Source of the DNA: an uncultured Bacteroidaceae bacterium
Lineage (GTDB): Bacteria; Bacteroidota; Bacteroidia; Bacteroidales; Bacteroidaceae
NCBI GenBank assembly: GCA_905235565.1
Contig: CAJOLR010000010.1
Location: 1-42,935 of the forward strand
Direction of reading: 5' to 3'
DNA length: 42,935 nt
Part shown: positions 33,171-41,133 of the stretch, piece after piece
Layout: every line of letters begins with the position of its first letter
Position numbering within the stretch: the first letter of the stretch is position 1
The notes under the pieces: generated by a model
What the model saw: the letters and a program-made list of their open reading frames with translations, nothing else
What the model was told of the DNA's origin: nothing
The model's database searches: none
Position numbers and translations under genes: made by a program

Positions 33171-34085
33171 ATGGAAAAGTTTGAAATCACCATATTGGGA
33201 TGCGGCTCTGCCACTCCCGGCCCCAAGCACTACACGTCATCACAGGTTGTTGAAGTGCGTGGCAAACTGTTCATGGTGGATTGCGGCGAGGGCACTCAGA
33301 TACAGCTACGCCGTTCCCATGTGGCATTTGCACGCATCAACCACATATTCATATCGCATCTGCACGGTGACCACTGCTTTGGGCTTTTAGGCATGATATC
33401 GTCATTCGGACTTCTGGGCCGCACCGCACCTCTTTATATTCACGCGCCACAGGAACTCGGTCCCATGCTCTCGCAGGAGATGTCTTTCTACTGCCGCGAT
33501 CTGGAATTTGAGGTAGAGTTCCAGGGATTTGATCCTTCAGAGACTGCCGTGGTCTATCAGGACCGTTCACTTACCATAACAGCATTCCCTCTGCGTCACC
33601 GCGTTCCCTGCGCCGGATTCCTGTTCCGGGAGAACTCCACAGCCGACCATCTGGACCGCGCCGCAGCCGATTTCTACAAAGTCCCCCAGTGGGAGTACAA
33701 CCGCATTAAGGATGGCGGTGATTTCATCACTCCGGATGGCACGCTGATACCGCATGAGCGTCTTACCAAACCGGCAGGACCGGTACGCAGCTACGCATAC
33801 TGCTGTGACACCATCTATAATCCGTCCATGCTTCCTGTAATAAAAGGTGCCGACCTGATCTATCATGACTGCACCTACTCGTCCGTTGATGAGGAGCGTG
33901 CCAGAAAGCATTTCCACAGTACAGCCGCCGATGCGGCACGGACAGCATTGGAAGCCAATGCCGGACGTCTTATGCTGGGCCATTTCTCCGCCCGCTACAC
34001 AGATGAGAGCATACTGCTTGAAGAGGCACATCAGATATTCCCCAATACAGTCCTGGCCAAGGAAAACCTAACCGTAACTATCTGA
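33171..34085 (+). CDS. rnz: Ribonuclease Z (tRNA 3' endonuclease)
   Basis: A 304-residue metallo-beta-lactamase-fold RNase Z that cuts 3' trailers from tRNA precursors. The zinc motif is HLHGDH (His63, His65, Asp67, His68), preceded by the DCGEGTQIQL motif; a further His lies in PLRHRVPCAGF, YHDCTYSS gives a metal-bridging Asp, and a final His is in LGHFSARY. A complete enzyme of normal length. It is 3 bp before an ECF sigma gene and probably shares its transcript, linking tRNA maturation and the sigma unit only through promoter sharing. Confidence 0.95.
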   Translation: MEKFEITILGCGSATPGPKHYTSSQVVEVRGKLFMVDCGEGTQIQLRRSHVAFARINHIFISHLHGDHCFGLLGMISSFGLLGRTAPLYIHAPQELGPMLSQEMSFYCRDLEFEVEFQGFDPSETAVVYQDRSLTITAFPLRHRVPCAGFLFRENSTADHLDRAAADFYKVPQWEYNRIKDGGDFITPDGTLIPHERLTKPAGPVRSYAYCCDTIYNPSMLPVIKGADLIYHDCTYSSVDEERARKHFHSTAADAARTALEANAGRLMLGHFSARYTDESILLEEAHQIFPNTVLAKENLTVTI

Positions 34086-34088
34086 ACA

Positions 34089-34652
34089 ATGGCAATGATG
34101 GCATACGATGAACACAGGATACTGGAGATGCTCCATGAGGATGACATTTCACGCCGTCGAGCCTTTGAATCCATAGTCCGCAATTTCAGTGAGCAGCTAT
34201 ACTGGCAGATACGTCATATGGTACTTTCGCATGATGACGCCAATGACATTCTCCAGAACACATTCATCAAGGCCTGGACCAATCTGGATTCATTTATGGG
34301 TTATTCCAGAATATCCACATGGCTCTACCGGATAGCCATAAACGAGACCTTGACTTTCCTTAACCGTCAAAAGTCCACAATACCTTTGGAGACCGATGAT
34401 GATGACGAACTGAGCGTAGCTGACCGGTTGGAGAGTGACCCCTATTTTGACGGAGACCTGACCGAGAGACAGCTTCAGGAAGCCATAGCAACCCTTCCCG
34501 AAAAACAGCGTCTGGTCTTTAACATGAAGTATTTCAATGAAATGAAATATGAAGAAATATCCGAGGCCCTCGGAACAAGCGTAGGGGCTTTAAAAGCGTC
34601 ATTTCATATCGCAGTCAAAAAAATTGAAGAGTATTTCAATAATATAGATTAA
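34089..34652 (+). CDS. ECF-type RNA polymerase sigma factor
   Basis: A 187-residue sigma-70 family member with only regions 2 and 4. Region 2 (about 25-90) has DANDILQNTFIKAWTNLDSF and STWLYRIAINETLTFLNRQ; region 4 (about 130-185) has LPEKQRLVFNMKYFNEMKYEEISEALGTSVGALKASFHIAVKKI as its helix-turn-helix. An acidic stretch (DDDDELSV) links the two. ECF factors respond to envelope stress through partner proteins; the following small single-span membrane protein (32 bp on) is a candidate partner. Start at 34089 is one of three nearby ATGs. Confidence 0.93.
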   Translation: MAMMAYDEHRILEMLHEDDISRRRAFESIVRNFSEQLYWQIRHMVLSHDDANDILQNTFIKAWTNLDSFMGYSRISTWLYRIAINETLTFLNRQKSTIPLETDDDDELSVADRLESDPYFDGDLTERQLQEAIATLPEKQRLVFNMKYFNEMKYEEISEALGTSVGALKASFHIAVKKIEEYFNNID

Positions 34653-34684
34653 ACCATTTATCTGTAAACCAGTCAAAACAACGG

Positions 34685-35056
34685 ATGAAAAAAGAAAGAA
34701 TATACAAGATTGATGAACATGAGCCACGCAGGCCGTTCACTGTTCCGGAAGGTTACTTCGATAACCTGACGCAGAACATTATGGCCTCTTTGCCACAACA
34801 GGAATCAATCTATTCCACCAGGATTACCGTTACTCCTTGGATGCGCATCAGGCCCTATCTTTATGCTGCTGCAGCATTTATCGGCATATTCTTCTGCATC
34901 AAGGCAGCAGTAGGCATCAACGCACGGAACAACGCCTCAGAAATGGCACAGGTCGAAGAGACCACCATCTACTCTGATGAGTACATAGACTTATTTCTTG
35001 AGACAGCCATGATAGATGACTGCACGCTTTATTATACCCTAGTCGATGTAAATTGA
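34685..35056 (+). CDS. Small single-span membrane protein, possible anti-sigma factor
   Basis: 123 residues: a charged N-terminal cytosolic part (1-50, including FTVPEGYFDNLTQNIMASL), one membrane segment (about 56-76; YAAAAFIGIFFCIKAAVGI), and a short acidic outer tail. No zinc-finger (ZAS) motif is present. The position between an ECF sigma factor and a periplasmic coiled-coil protein, with 7 bp to the next gene, suggests an anti-sigma or sensor part. The EGYF-x-N motif is common to small Bacteroidales proteins encoded next to sigma factors. I do not recognise a named family. Confidence 0.6.
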   Translation: MKKERIYKIDEHEPRRPFTVPEGYFDNLTQNIMASLPQQESIYSTRITVTPWMRIRPYLYAAAAFIGIFFCIKAAVGINARNNASEMAQVEETTIYSDEYIDLFLETAMIDDCTLYYTLVDVN

Positions 35057-35063
35057 CCGCCAT

Positions 35064-35645
35064 ATGAGAAAATCAGTAATACTCATGTTGTGTATGCTGG
35101 CCTCCGTATTGGCATCGGGTCAAGTCCAGCAGCCCAACAATAACAACCAGAACGTCAGGCAGTTCTGGCCTTATCAAAACCGTAACATCCAGAACCGGCT
35201 GGTTCCTAACCGCAGTGGTCAGTTCTCGCCCACTGAATATTGGAAACAGCAGAAAGCATTCTTTACAGAGAAGGCCGGTCTTACAGAAGATGAGGCCGAT
35301 AAATTCTTCCCGCTTTATAATGAGCTCCAGCAGAAAAAACGTGATCTTAACCGGGAAGTCAGACGAATGTCATATCAGGACAACCAGACCGAGGATCAGG
35401 CACGCAAGACATTGGATGTAATTGCTGAAACCAACCTGAAGATAGCCCAATTGGAAAAAGATTATCTGGAGAAGTTCAAGGAGGTACTCCCTGCCTCCAA
35501 GATTCTTAAGGTCCAGAATGCCGAAGATCAGTTCAACAGTCAGATTCTTAAGGATATTCAGCAGTCACGCGGCCATCAGTTCCAACAGGGACCTCAGCAA
35601 AGACCGCAGCAGCCGCAACTCAATTACTCCAGACATAACAGATAA
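35064..35645 (+). CDS. Exported helical protein, Spy/CpxP-like in outline
   Basis: 193 residues with a signal peptide (MRKSVILMLCMLASVLASG). An Asn/Gln-rich segment follows, then a helical core: LTEDEADKFFPLYNELQQKK, later VIAETNLKIAQLEKDYLEKFKEVLPASKILKVQNAE, and a Gln/Pro-rich tail. The LTxxExxxFFPLYxE pattern and the LP(A/S)SK-L-E element resemble the repeated LTxxQ motifs of Spy/CpxP-type periplasmic chaperones, but the match is only in outline. As third gene of the sigma unit it could be an envelope-stress sensor or target (inference). A bidirectional terminator follows. Confidence 0.65.
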   Translation: MRKSVILMLCMLASVLASGQVQQPNNNNQNVRQFWPYQNRNIQNRLVPNRSGQFSPTEYWKQQKAFFTEKAGLTEDEADKFFPLYNELQQKKRDLNREVRRMSYQDNQTEDQARKTLDVIAETNLKIAQLEKDYLEKFKEVLPASKILKVQNAEDQFNSQILKDIQQSRGHQFQQGPQQRPQQPQLNYSRHNR

Positions 35646-35662
35646 CATTGCGAATCAATTAC

Positions 35663-35701
35663 AAAAAATGAGCAGGTCAATTCAGCCTGCTCATTTTTTT
35701 T
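35663..35701. terminator. Bidirectional terminator between convergent units
   Basis: A six-A run plus TGAGCAGG (35663-35676) pairs perfectly with CCTGCTCA plus a T run (35686-35699) around a 9-nt loop. T-runs on both strands let it end the sigma unit (plus) and nrdG (minus). The nrdG stop (35691-35693) lies in the stem. Confidence 0.9.
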
Positions 35702-36146
35702 GGAAACTGACCGTAATATCCACAAGTTCACCACATTCAATCCTATACATTCGCTGATTCGTATCAGGACTGGGTAGCGGCCCTCGACTCTCTATATAAG
35801 GCCCCACCTTTACGTAGTCCAGTGACTCTTTCCGGAAACAATCCGGCAGTTCCTGACGGCCTGAGTACCAGGCTGTCCTTATTCCCGCGGCATGTACACG
35901 GTCGGCCAACCGCATTACCTCCCCCGGCTCGCGGTCGCCGCCCATAAAACATACACACGTCACATCACGTCCATAGCGTTCCAGCAGTCCGTCAAGCATG
36001 TCGTCATCCAATAACAAACCTATATCTTCCTGCAACATCGGGCTGTGACAACCCGGACAGCGGTTAGGACACTGGGAGAGGTTAAGCGATAGCGTAACCT
36101 CTCCCGGTACATCCTGGAAAACTATATCGTATGATGCAATTTTCAT
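35691..36146 (-). CDS. nrdG: Anaerobic ribonucleotide reductase activating protein
   Basis: A 151-residue radical-SAM activase that puts the glycyl radical on NrdD. The cluster motif is Cys26-xxx-Cys30-xx-Cys33 (SQCPNRCPGCHSP), followed by CFMGGDREPGE as the SAM-side glycine motif. Length and start (MKIASYDIVFQDVPGEVTLSL) fit the short Bacteroidales NrdG. It starts immediately after the nrdD stop, without overlap, and must be co-transcribed and co-controlled by the upstream riboswitch. The stop lies within the bidirectional terminator. Confidence 0.93.
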   Translation of the reverse strand: MKIASYDIVFQDVPGEVTLSLNLSQCPNRCPGCHSPMLQEDIGLLLDDDMLDGLLERYGRDVTCVCFMGGDREPGEVMRLADRVHAAGIRTAWYSGRQELPDCFRKESLDYVKVGPYIESRGPLPSPDTNQRMYRIECGELVDITVSFQKK

Positions 36147-38228
36147 TTAAAGAGTTGCGTAATAGCGCTTGCTTGCCTCCACCTGACGGGCAGCCGAGAA
36201 GTTGCTTACGCGCTTCATGTAGCCTATAATACGTGTCAGGTAGTCAACGTTTGTCGAGTGGCAGTGCGGACACTCCTTAAGATAACGCTTGTCAATGGTT
36301 CCGCATTCGTTGCAGATGGTGTTGGGGATGTTGAACGTAAAGTAGTTGCAACCCTCCTGTGCGGCCACACGCAGCAACTGACGGTACTGAGCCTTGGACA
36401 GATGCTCCTCCAGATTACAGTGCAGAGCAGATCCGCCGGTCAGGTGCTCGATATACTTGACACCGTGCAGACGGAAACGGTCTATTACGTTAAGAGTGGT
36501 ATCTTCAACCTTGTAGAAGTAGCTGTTGTAGCAGTCACGCGGTACAACGTAACCATCCTCCTTATCCCACTTGGCGTTCTTTACACCTACATTCTCGGCC
36601 GGTATCATCTCACAGTTGAACATCACGCCCTTTGAACGGTACTGCTTGTTCAACTTCTCAATGATGCCAAGCACAGTCTGAACGTATTCCGTATAACGCG
36701 GGTTGTCACTGATCTCAATGCCCAGGAACTCGGCACTCTCAACCAGGCCGTTTACACCAATGGTCAGATACTGACGGCCGATGTTGATATAACCGGAATC
36801 GAACAGCGGCAGCATACCCTTGTTCTGGAGTTCCTTAAGATTTTCATTGTATGCCAACTGAACCTTATGCATCAGGTCTACAACCTCTTCAATGTACTTC
36901 TGATAAGGGATACCCATGCGCTGAGCATACTGAACGCAACGGTTCAGGTTGATGGTGAGCACGCTCTTGGATCCGGTACTTACGCCACCGGCGCCAAGTG
37001 TATAAGAGAATCCGTTATCGGTAATCTGGTTGCGCAGACGGCAGCAACTGGACAGAGAGTCTGCGTTGTCGCTGATATAGGTAAAGAATGAGTGACCTTC
37101 GGCATACATCTCGGCGGTAAAATCACCGTACTCCTTATCCTTGACATCACCGTTCTCGGTGAGCAGAGCCATGGTCTCAACAGGGAATGTAAGCACACAG
37201 CGCAGACGCTCCTGGTTGAACCACTTCATGAAACGCTTCTGCAACCATGAGAGTGACTCCCAATGGGGCTTTTCGCCATCCGGGAAACGGAACTCGCCAA
37301 ACAATGACTCAAAGTAGTAGCGGTCATAGTAGCTGATGTTCCAGAACACTGACTGGAAATTACGTGCGCCGGTAGGCTGGTTGATAGAGTAAACCACCTG
37401 CTGGAAGCAGTCGGTTATCACCTTATCTATGGTACGTTTCCTAAGGCTCAGGTCAACCACCTCATCGGCACGCTTGTAATAATCCTCTCCGTACTCCTTC
37501 TCAATGAAGTAGTTCATGTACATAAGGAACTCAGGAGTAGCGCAAGCACCGGAGAGCATGGATGAAACCATGAACACCATGTTTATGAAACCGCCGCAGA
37601 AAGCCTTCAGGTTGGTAGGCTGTGTAGCGTTGCCGCCTATTGACTTGGTACCGCCAAGCAGCCAGGGATACATGGTTATACTTGCGCAGTAGTTGGCCAG
37701 ATTGGTCTCATCGTTCTTATATATGAAGTGCTGATGCAGCAGACTCATATACTTGTCGGCCACCTCCTTTCCGTACATCTGGCGGATGCGGTCACACAAC
37801 AGACGGCGGTTAAGACGGATAAAGCCTTTCTTGGGCAACTCACCTATCAGAGTTGCGATGTTCTTGTTCTCAACATTAGCATTTGCATCAAACTTGCTTC
37901 CTTCAGCAGCGTTTGCAGCCTGACAATAGCCCATAAGGAACTCGAGTTTTGACTTAGTCTCACGGTCCTCAGCGTGACGGTTGCGGTACAGCATGTACGT
38001 CTTGGCAACCTGATAATAGCCCTCGGCCATCAATGCAACCTCAACCTGGTTCTGGATTTCCTCAACGCTGATACCGCTCTGAATGTTCAGATGGCTCAGG
38101 ATACCGGTCATCACCTCCTCGGTTGCGAATGCTCCCGATGCCAGGAATGATTTGGAAATTGCGGCCTTGATCTTGTCGATAGTAAACACCTCGTGCTTAC
38201 CATCACGTTTCACAATATATGTCTCCAT
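36147..38228 (-). CDS. nrdD: Anaerobic (class III) ribonucleoside-triphosphate reductase
   Basis: A 693-residue glycyl-radical enzyme making dNTPs without oxygen. The N-terminus is an ATP-cone (VKRDGKHEVFTIDKIKAAI) for allosteric control. The zinc site near the end is Cys639, Cys642, Cys653 and Cys656; the glycyl radical is Gly669 in RIIGYMKRV. Active-site Cys are expected near SGACATPEF and SLSSCCRLR. A normal-length, complete enzyme. It is followed directly by nrdG. Upstream by about 130 bp is a cobalamin riboswitch on the same strand, suggesting repression by B12. Confidence 0.96.
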   Translation of the reverse strand: METYIVKRDGKHEVFTIDKIKAAISKSFLASGAFATEEVMTGILSHLNIQSGISVEEIQNQVEVALMAEGYYQVAKTYMLYRNRHAEDRETKSKLEFLMGYCQAANAAEGSKFDANANVENKNIATLIGELPKKGFIRLNRRLLCDRIRQMYGKEVADKYMSLLHQHFIYKNDETNLANYCASITMYPWLLGGTKSIGGNATQPTNLKAFCGGFINMVFMVSSMLSGACATPEFLMYMNYFIEKEYGEDYYKRADEVVDLSLRKRTIDKVITDCFQQVVYSINQPTGARNFQSVFWNISYYDRYYFESLFGEFRFPDGEKPHWESLSWLQKRFMKWFNQERLRCVLTFPVETMALLTENGDVKDKEYGDFTAEMYAEGHSFFTYISDNADSLSSCCRLRNQITDNGFSYTLGAGGVSTGSKSVLTINLNRCVQYAQRMGIPYQKYIEEVVDLMHKVQLAYNENLKELQNKGMLPLFDSGYINIGRQYLTIGVNGLVESAEFLGIEISDNPRYTEYVQTVLGIIEKLNKQYRSKGVMFNCEMIPAENVGVKNAKWDKEDGYVVPRDCYNSYFYKVEDTTLNVIDRFRLHGVKYIEHLTGGSALHCNLEEHLSKAQYRQLLRVAAQEGCNYFTFNIPNTICNECGTIDKRYLKECPHCHSTNVDYLTRIIGYMKRVSNFSAARQVEASKRYYATL

Positions 38229-38361
38229 AAATAACTAAAAGTATTCATCAAGTAAATACGGCAGAGAGAACACGTCTCTCCACAAAGTATGTTGCATTAT
38301 CTGTCAGGATAACTCCCAAAATCCCGGTCTCGTAGTCCTGCAAGAACCAAGGACCTGTTTG
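38229..38361 (-). other. Leader region between riboswitch and nrdD
   Basis: This 133-bp leader contains GTCCT...AGGAC and GAGAGA-N5-TCTCTC hairpin arms (the second at 38264-38280 on the plus strand) but no coding frame and no obvious T-run. It probably holds the expression platform. Confidence 0.5.
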
Positions 38362-38537
38362 TCATTGGCAGGTCTTCTGACTTATCCCGTCCCGTGCGCC
38401 TTCCCGGTCCCTTATCGGCCAGTGGCAGAGAGTGCACAAGACTTGTAATCAGGGATTTACAGCAGCAGGTACTGTTCCGGATTTTCACCGGATTCCAAAT
38501 TACGCCTTCAGGGGATAACCCCTACGGCAACCAATGA
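38362..38537 (-). ncRNA. Cobalamin (B12) riboswitch in the nrdDG leader
   Basis: Read on the minus strand, the closing stem P1 is TCATTGG (38537-38531) with CCAATGA (38368-38362). Inside are the conserved blocks: CCGGTGAAAATCCGG, then CTGCTGCTGTAAATCCC, then GCCACTGG with GGGAAGGCGC, and finally the B12 box AGTCAGAAGACCTGCC (38382-38367). This is the core of the class I cobalamin riboswitch. A -7 box lies just before it. No terminator with a T-run is seen between it and nrdD; the leader holds a hairpin at 38280-38264. Control at transcription or translation is unresolved. Confidence 0.93.
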
Positions 38538-38543
38538 TGCTAG

Positions 38544-38551
38544 CAAAGTTA
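38544..38551 (-). promoter_or_regulatory. -7 promoter box for the riboswitch-nrdDG transcript
   Basis: TAACTTTG on the minus strand matches TAnnTTTG; the predicted start near 38538 coincides with the first base of the riboswitch closing stem. Confidence 0.65.
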
Positions 38552-38652
38552 TGATAAAAAAGATAAGTTGGTGCGGGTTGTTGATAACAAAAAAGCCCTA
38601 TTTGCAGAGAAGTTTTCAACAACCCCCGCCACAGCTGTTTCTTTCCACATTC

Positions 38653-38690
38653 GGAAAACTTTTAGAAATTTTTTTGCACAAAAGTTTTCC
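38653..38690. promoter_or_regulatory. Candidate operator of the NikR-like gene
   Basis: GGAAAACTTTT (38653-38663) and AAAAGTTTTCC (38680-38690) form a perfect 11-bp inverted repeat with a 16-bp spacer that covers the -33 element. The 16-bp spacing equals that of the E. coli NikR site (GTATGA-N16-TCATAC), though the sequence differs. A third copy, AAGTTTTC, lies at 38610-38617. It precedes the predicted transcript start, so it acts as DNA. Autoregulation is inferred. Confidence 0.6.
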
Positions 38691-38706
38691 AAAATGTATA
38701 ACTTTG
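38673..38706 (+). promoter_or_regulatory. Promoter of the NikR-like gene
   Basis: TTTG at 38673-38676, a 22-bp spacer, and TAACTTTG at 38699-38706 fit the Bacteroidota consensus. It gives a leader of about 20 nt to the ATG at 38730. Confidence 0.65.
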
Positions 38707-38729
38707 GATTGAACATTAAGTGTATTGTC

Positions 38730-39131
38730 ATGGCGCTGAAAAGATTCGGAGTTTCACTGGAGGATGAGTTGCTGGAGCAGCTTGACTCTTTTGTAAAGGA
38801 GGACGGTTACGCCAACCGTTCGCAGGCCATACGCTTCCTGATAGAGAAGAACCTAGCAGAGAAGAAATGGCAGTGCAACCACATAGTGGCCGGTACCATA
38901 TTTATTATATATGACCAGCAGCGCTCCGATATCACCGCACGCATATCGGATATACAGATCCGCCACCAGAATCTTGTGCTCTCATCACAACAGCACTATA
39001 TCAGCGAGGGCACCTGCCTGCACGTGTGCACAGTCATGGGCGAAGCCCGCCTGCTTACCGCACTGGCCGATGAGATGACATCCATCAAGGGTATCCGCCA
39101 CGGCAAGCTGCTTATGAGCCGGGCTGATTAA
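38730..39131 (+). CDS. NikR-like ribbon-helix-helix metalloregulator
   Basis: 133 residues from the ATG at 38730, the length of E. coli NikR; an in-frame ATG at 38568 is rejected because it lies upstream of the promoter. Residues 4-45 form the ribbon-helix-helix DNA-binding part (KRFGVSLEDELLEQLDSFV, NRSQAIRFLIEK). Residues 50-131 form the ACT-type metal-sensing part ending KGIRHGKLLMS. Aligned without gaps to E. coli NikR, Cys96 matches the nickel-binding Cys95, but positions of His87 and His89 are Gln88 and Tyr90, with His89 between; the His76 position is Ile77, with His79 nearby. Nickel may be bound differently or another metal sensed. A TonB receptor gene follows. Confidence 0.88.
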   Translation: MALKRFGVSLEDELLEQLDSFVKEDGYANRSQAIRFLIEKNLAEKKWQCNHIVAGTIFIIYDQQRSDITARISDIQIRHQNLVLSSQQHYISEGTCLHVCTVMGEARLLTALADEMTSIKGIRHGKLLMSRAD

Positions 39132-39134
39132 AAT

Positions 39135-39149
39135 AATCGTGTTACGATT
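39135..39149. promoter_or_regulatory. Palindrome over the receptor promoter
   Basis: AATCGT-GTT-ACGATT is a perfect 6-bp inverted repeat ending on the first T of the -33 TTTG element. It looks like a regulator site; its sequence differs from the inverted repeat in front of the NikR-like gene. Confidence 0.45.
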
Positions 39150-39179
39150 TTGTCGGTTCGTGCTACTTATATATCTTTG
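39149..39179 (+). promoter_or_regulatory. Promoter of the second TonB receptor unit
   Basis: TTTG at 39149-39152, a 19-bp spacer, and TATCTTTG at 39172-39179: a full match to both elements, with a 20-nt leader to the ATG at 39205. Confidence 0.8.
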
Positions 39180-39204
39180 CAGATAATAACTAACCCTATC
39201 TGCA

Positions 39205-41073
39205 ATGAAACACATTACACTGATTCTAGCAGCTGCGGCCATGTCATTCAGTGCCGTGCATGCAACCGAAATTCCAGACACCCTACAGGAAGTAGTAATA
39301 ACCGGCACACGTGCCGCCACCGATGTGCGCCAACTGTCACAGACGGTGAATGTGATAGACCGTACCGCAATTGAGGAGACCAACCGTGCATCGCTCCTGC
39401 CACTGCTTACCGAGCAGGTTCCGGGGCTCTTCATCACTCAGCGCGGATACTCCGGTTACGGCGTATCAGGCGGTGCGGCCGGTAACATATCCATGCGCGG
39501 TATGACCGGAGGCGCAGCCCGGATGATAGTTCTTATTGACGGGCATCCCAACTATGCCGGCATATACGGTCACCCCATTGCCGATTCATACCAGTCACTC
39601 ATGACCGAGAGAGTCGAGGTACTGCGCGGTCCGGCATCAATCCTGTACGGATCTGGTGCTATGGCCGGAGTCATCAACATAGTTACCAAAAAAGAGGAAG
39701 GCACGCATGCCCGCCTGCACGCCGGTTACGGTTCATTCAATACTGCCGAGACCGAGTTCACGGCAAGCACCCGGCAGGGTAAAATGAGCGCAGTGGCATC
39801 GGGCTCTTACAACCGCACCGACGGACACCGCGACAATATGAACTTTGAGCAGTTTGGCGGTTATGCCAAGTTGGGATATGATATATCAGACAACTGGAAT
39901 GCATCGGCCAATGTGGATGTAACCCGTTTCAAGGCTTCACAGCCGGGTTCTGAAAGCGCTCCACTGATAGATGCCGACCAGAAGATAACCCGAGGAACCT
40001 CTGCCCTGTTCATTGAGAACAGATACGCTCGCACACAAGGTGCCGTAAGCCTGTTCTACAGCTGGGGTGACCATTGGATCAATGACGGATATGCACCCGG
40101 CTCTACCCCTAAGCTGTTCCGTTTCATATCTTACGATGAGATGCTGGGAGCATCGGCCTGGCAGAGTGCAAGCCTGTTTGACGGCAACCGCATTACCCTG
40201 GGATTTGACTACTACCGTTACGGTGGCAAGGCCGATAACCATTTCGTTGACGGACCTACCGCCGGTCAGGATGTACCTCAGGTCGATGAGCGTGAAGATG
40301 AGTTTGCCGGATACCTGGAGATGCGTCAGGAGATAGGTTCACTGCTTACACTTAATGCAGGACTGCGTGTGGACCACCACTCAAAGGCAGGTACCGAGCT
40401 GGTACCGCAGGCCGGCGCAGCATTCCATCTGCCTGCCGATGCCGAGGTAAAACTGTCTGTAGGCAAGGGATTCCGCTATCCTACAATAAGGGAGATGTAC
40501 ATGTATCCTCCTCATAACCCCGACCTTGAGGCCGAGTCACTCTGGAACTATGAGCTCTCATTCTCACAGAGGCTTCTAAGCGGCAAACTGTATTATGGAA
40601 TCAATCTGTTCCACATGGACGCCAAGAATATTATTCTGACATTGCCCAATCCCACCGCTACGCCTCCAATGCTCAACCAGAACAGCGGCGAACTCAAGAA
40701 TACAGGTGTTGAGGTTGAGGCATCATACCTGATTTCAAAGTCATTCGCAGCCAACTGCAACTATAGTTACCTCAAGATGGAGACTCCAATTGTAGGCGCA
40801 CCTGAGCACAAGGCTTATCTGGGTGGTTCATACACCAGCAACGGCTGGCATGCCAGCACCGGTCTGCAGTATGTAAACGGCCTCTACTCGGCTGTAGGCC
40901 CCGACGAGAAGGAGGATTTCCTGCTTTGGAACGCCCGCCTGTCATACCGGCTGTCCGATATGCTCCAACTCTGGTTAAACGGTGACAACCTGCTCAACAC
41001 CAAGTATCAGATCAACGCAGGTTATCCCATGCCCGGCATCGCCTTCATGGGCGGCATCAACCTGTCGTTCTGA
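39205..41073 (+). CDS. TonB-dependent receptor, metal/cofactor type
   Basis: A 622-residue outer-membrane receptor: signal peptide to about residue 21 (MSFSAVHA), a TonB-box-like LQEVVITGTR, plug with ISMRGMTGGAARMIVLIDGHP and VEVLRGPASILYGSGAMAGVINIVTKK, then the barrel, ending GIAFMGGINLSF. The short length and BtuB/CirA-like plug fit metal chelate, siderophore or cobalamin uptake, not a SusC glycan porin. The gene directly follows the NikR-like regulator with its own promoter, so a metal ligand is inferred; the B12 riboswitch nearby does not control it (other strand). Confidence 0.92.
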   Translation: MKHITLILAAAAMSFSAVHATEIPDTLQEVVITGTRAATDVRQLSQTVNVIDRTAIEETNRASLLPLLTEQVPGLFITQRGYSGYGVSGGAAGNISMRGMTGGAARMIVLIDGHPNYAGIYGHPIADSYQSLMTERVEVLRGPASILYGSGAMAGVINIVTKKEEGTHARLHAGYGSFNTAETEFTASTRQGKMSAVASGSYNRTDGHRDNMNFEQFGGYAKLGYDISDNWNASANVDVTRFKASQPGSESAPLIDADQKITRGTSALFIENRYARTQGAVSLFYSWGDHWINDGYAPGSTPKLFRFISYDEMLGASAWQSASLFDGNRITLGFDYYRYGGKADNHFVDGPTAGQDVPQVDEREDEFAGYLEMRQEIGSLLTLNAGLRVDHHSKAGTELVPQAGAAFHLPADAEVKLSVGKGFRYPTIREMYMYPPHNPDLEAESLWNYELSFSQRLLSGKLYYGINLFHMDAKNIILTLPNPTATPPMLNQNSGELKNTGVEVEASYLISKSFAANCNYSYLKMETPIVGAPEHKAYLGGSYTSNGWHASTGLQYVNGLYSAVGPDEKEDFLLWNARLSYRLSDMLQLWLNGDNLLNTKYQINAGYPMPGIAFMGGINLSF

Positions 41074-41133
41074 TATGGAGTGTCAAAAAATTAGACGATT
41101 TTAGGGTAAAAAAGACTATTCGGCATTAAAAAC

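Noticed and set aside
38256-38300. Second possible promoter (ATACTTTG-like) in the nrdD leader
   Set aside because: Lacks the TA at the right position and a -33 element; the box before the riboswitch is better.
38568-38729. 54-residue N-terminal extension of the NikR-like protein
   Set aside because: It runs through the promoter and the inverted repeat, and homologues begin at the ribbon-helix-helix.
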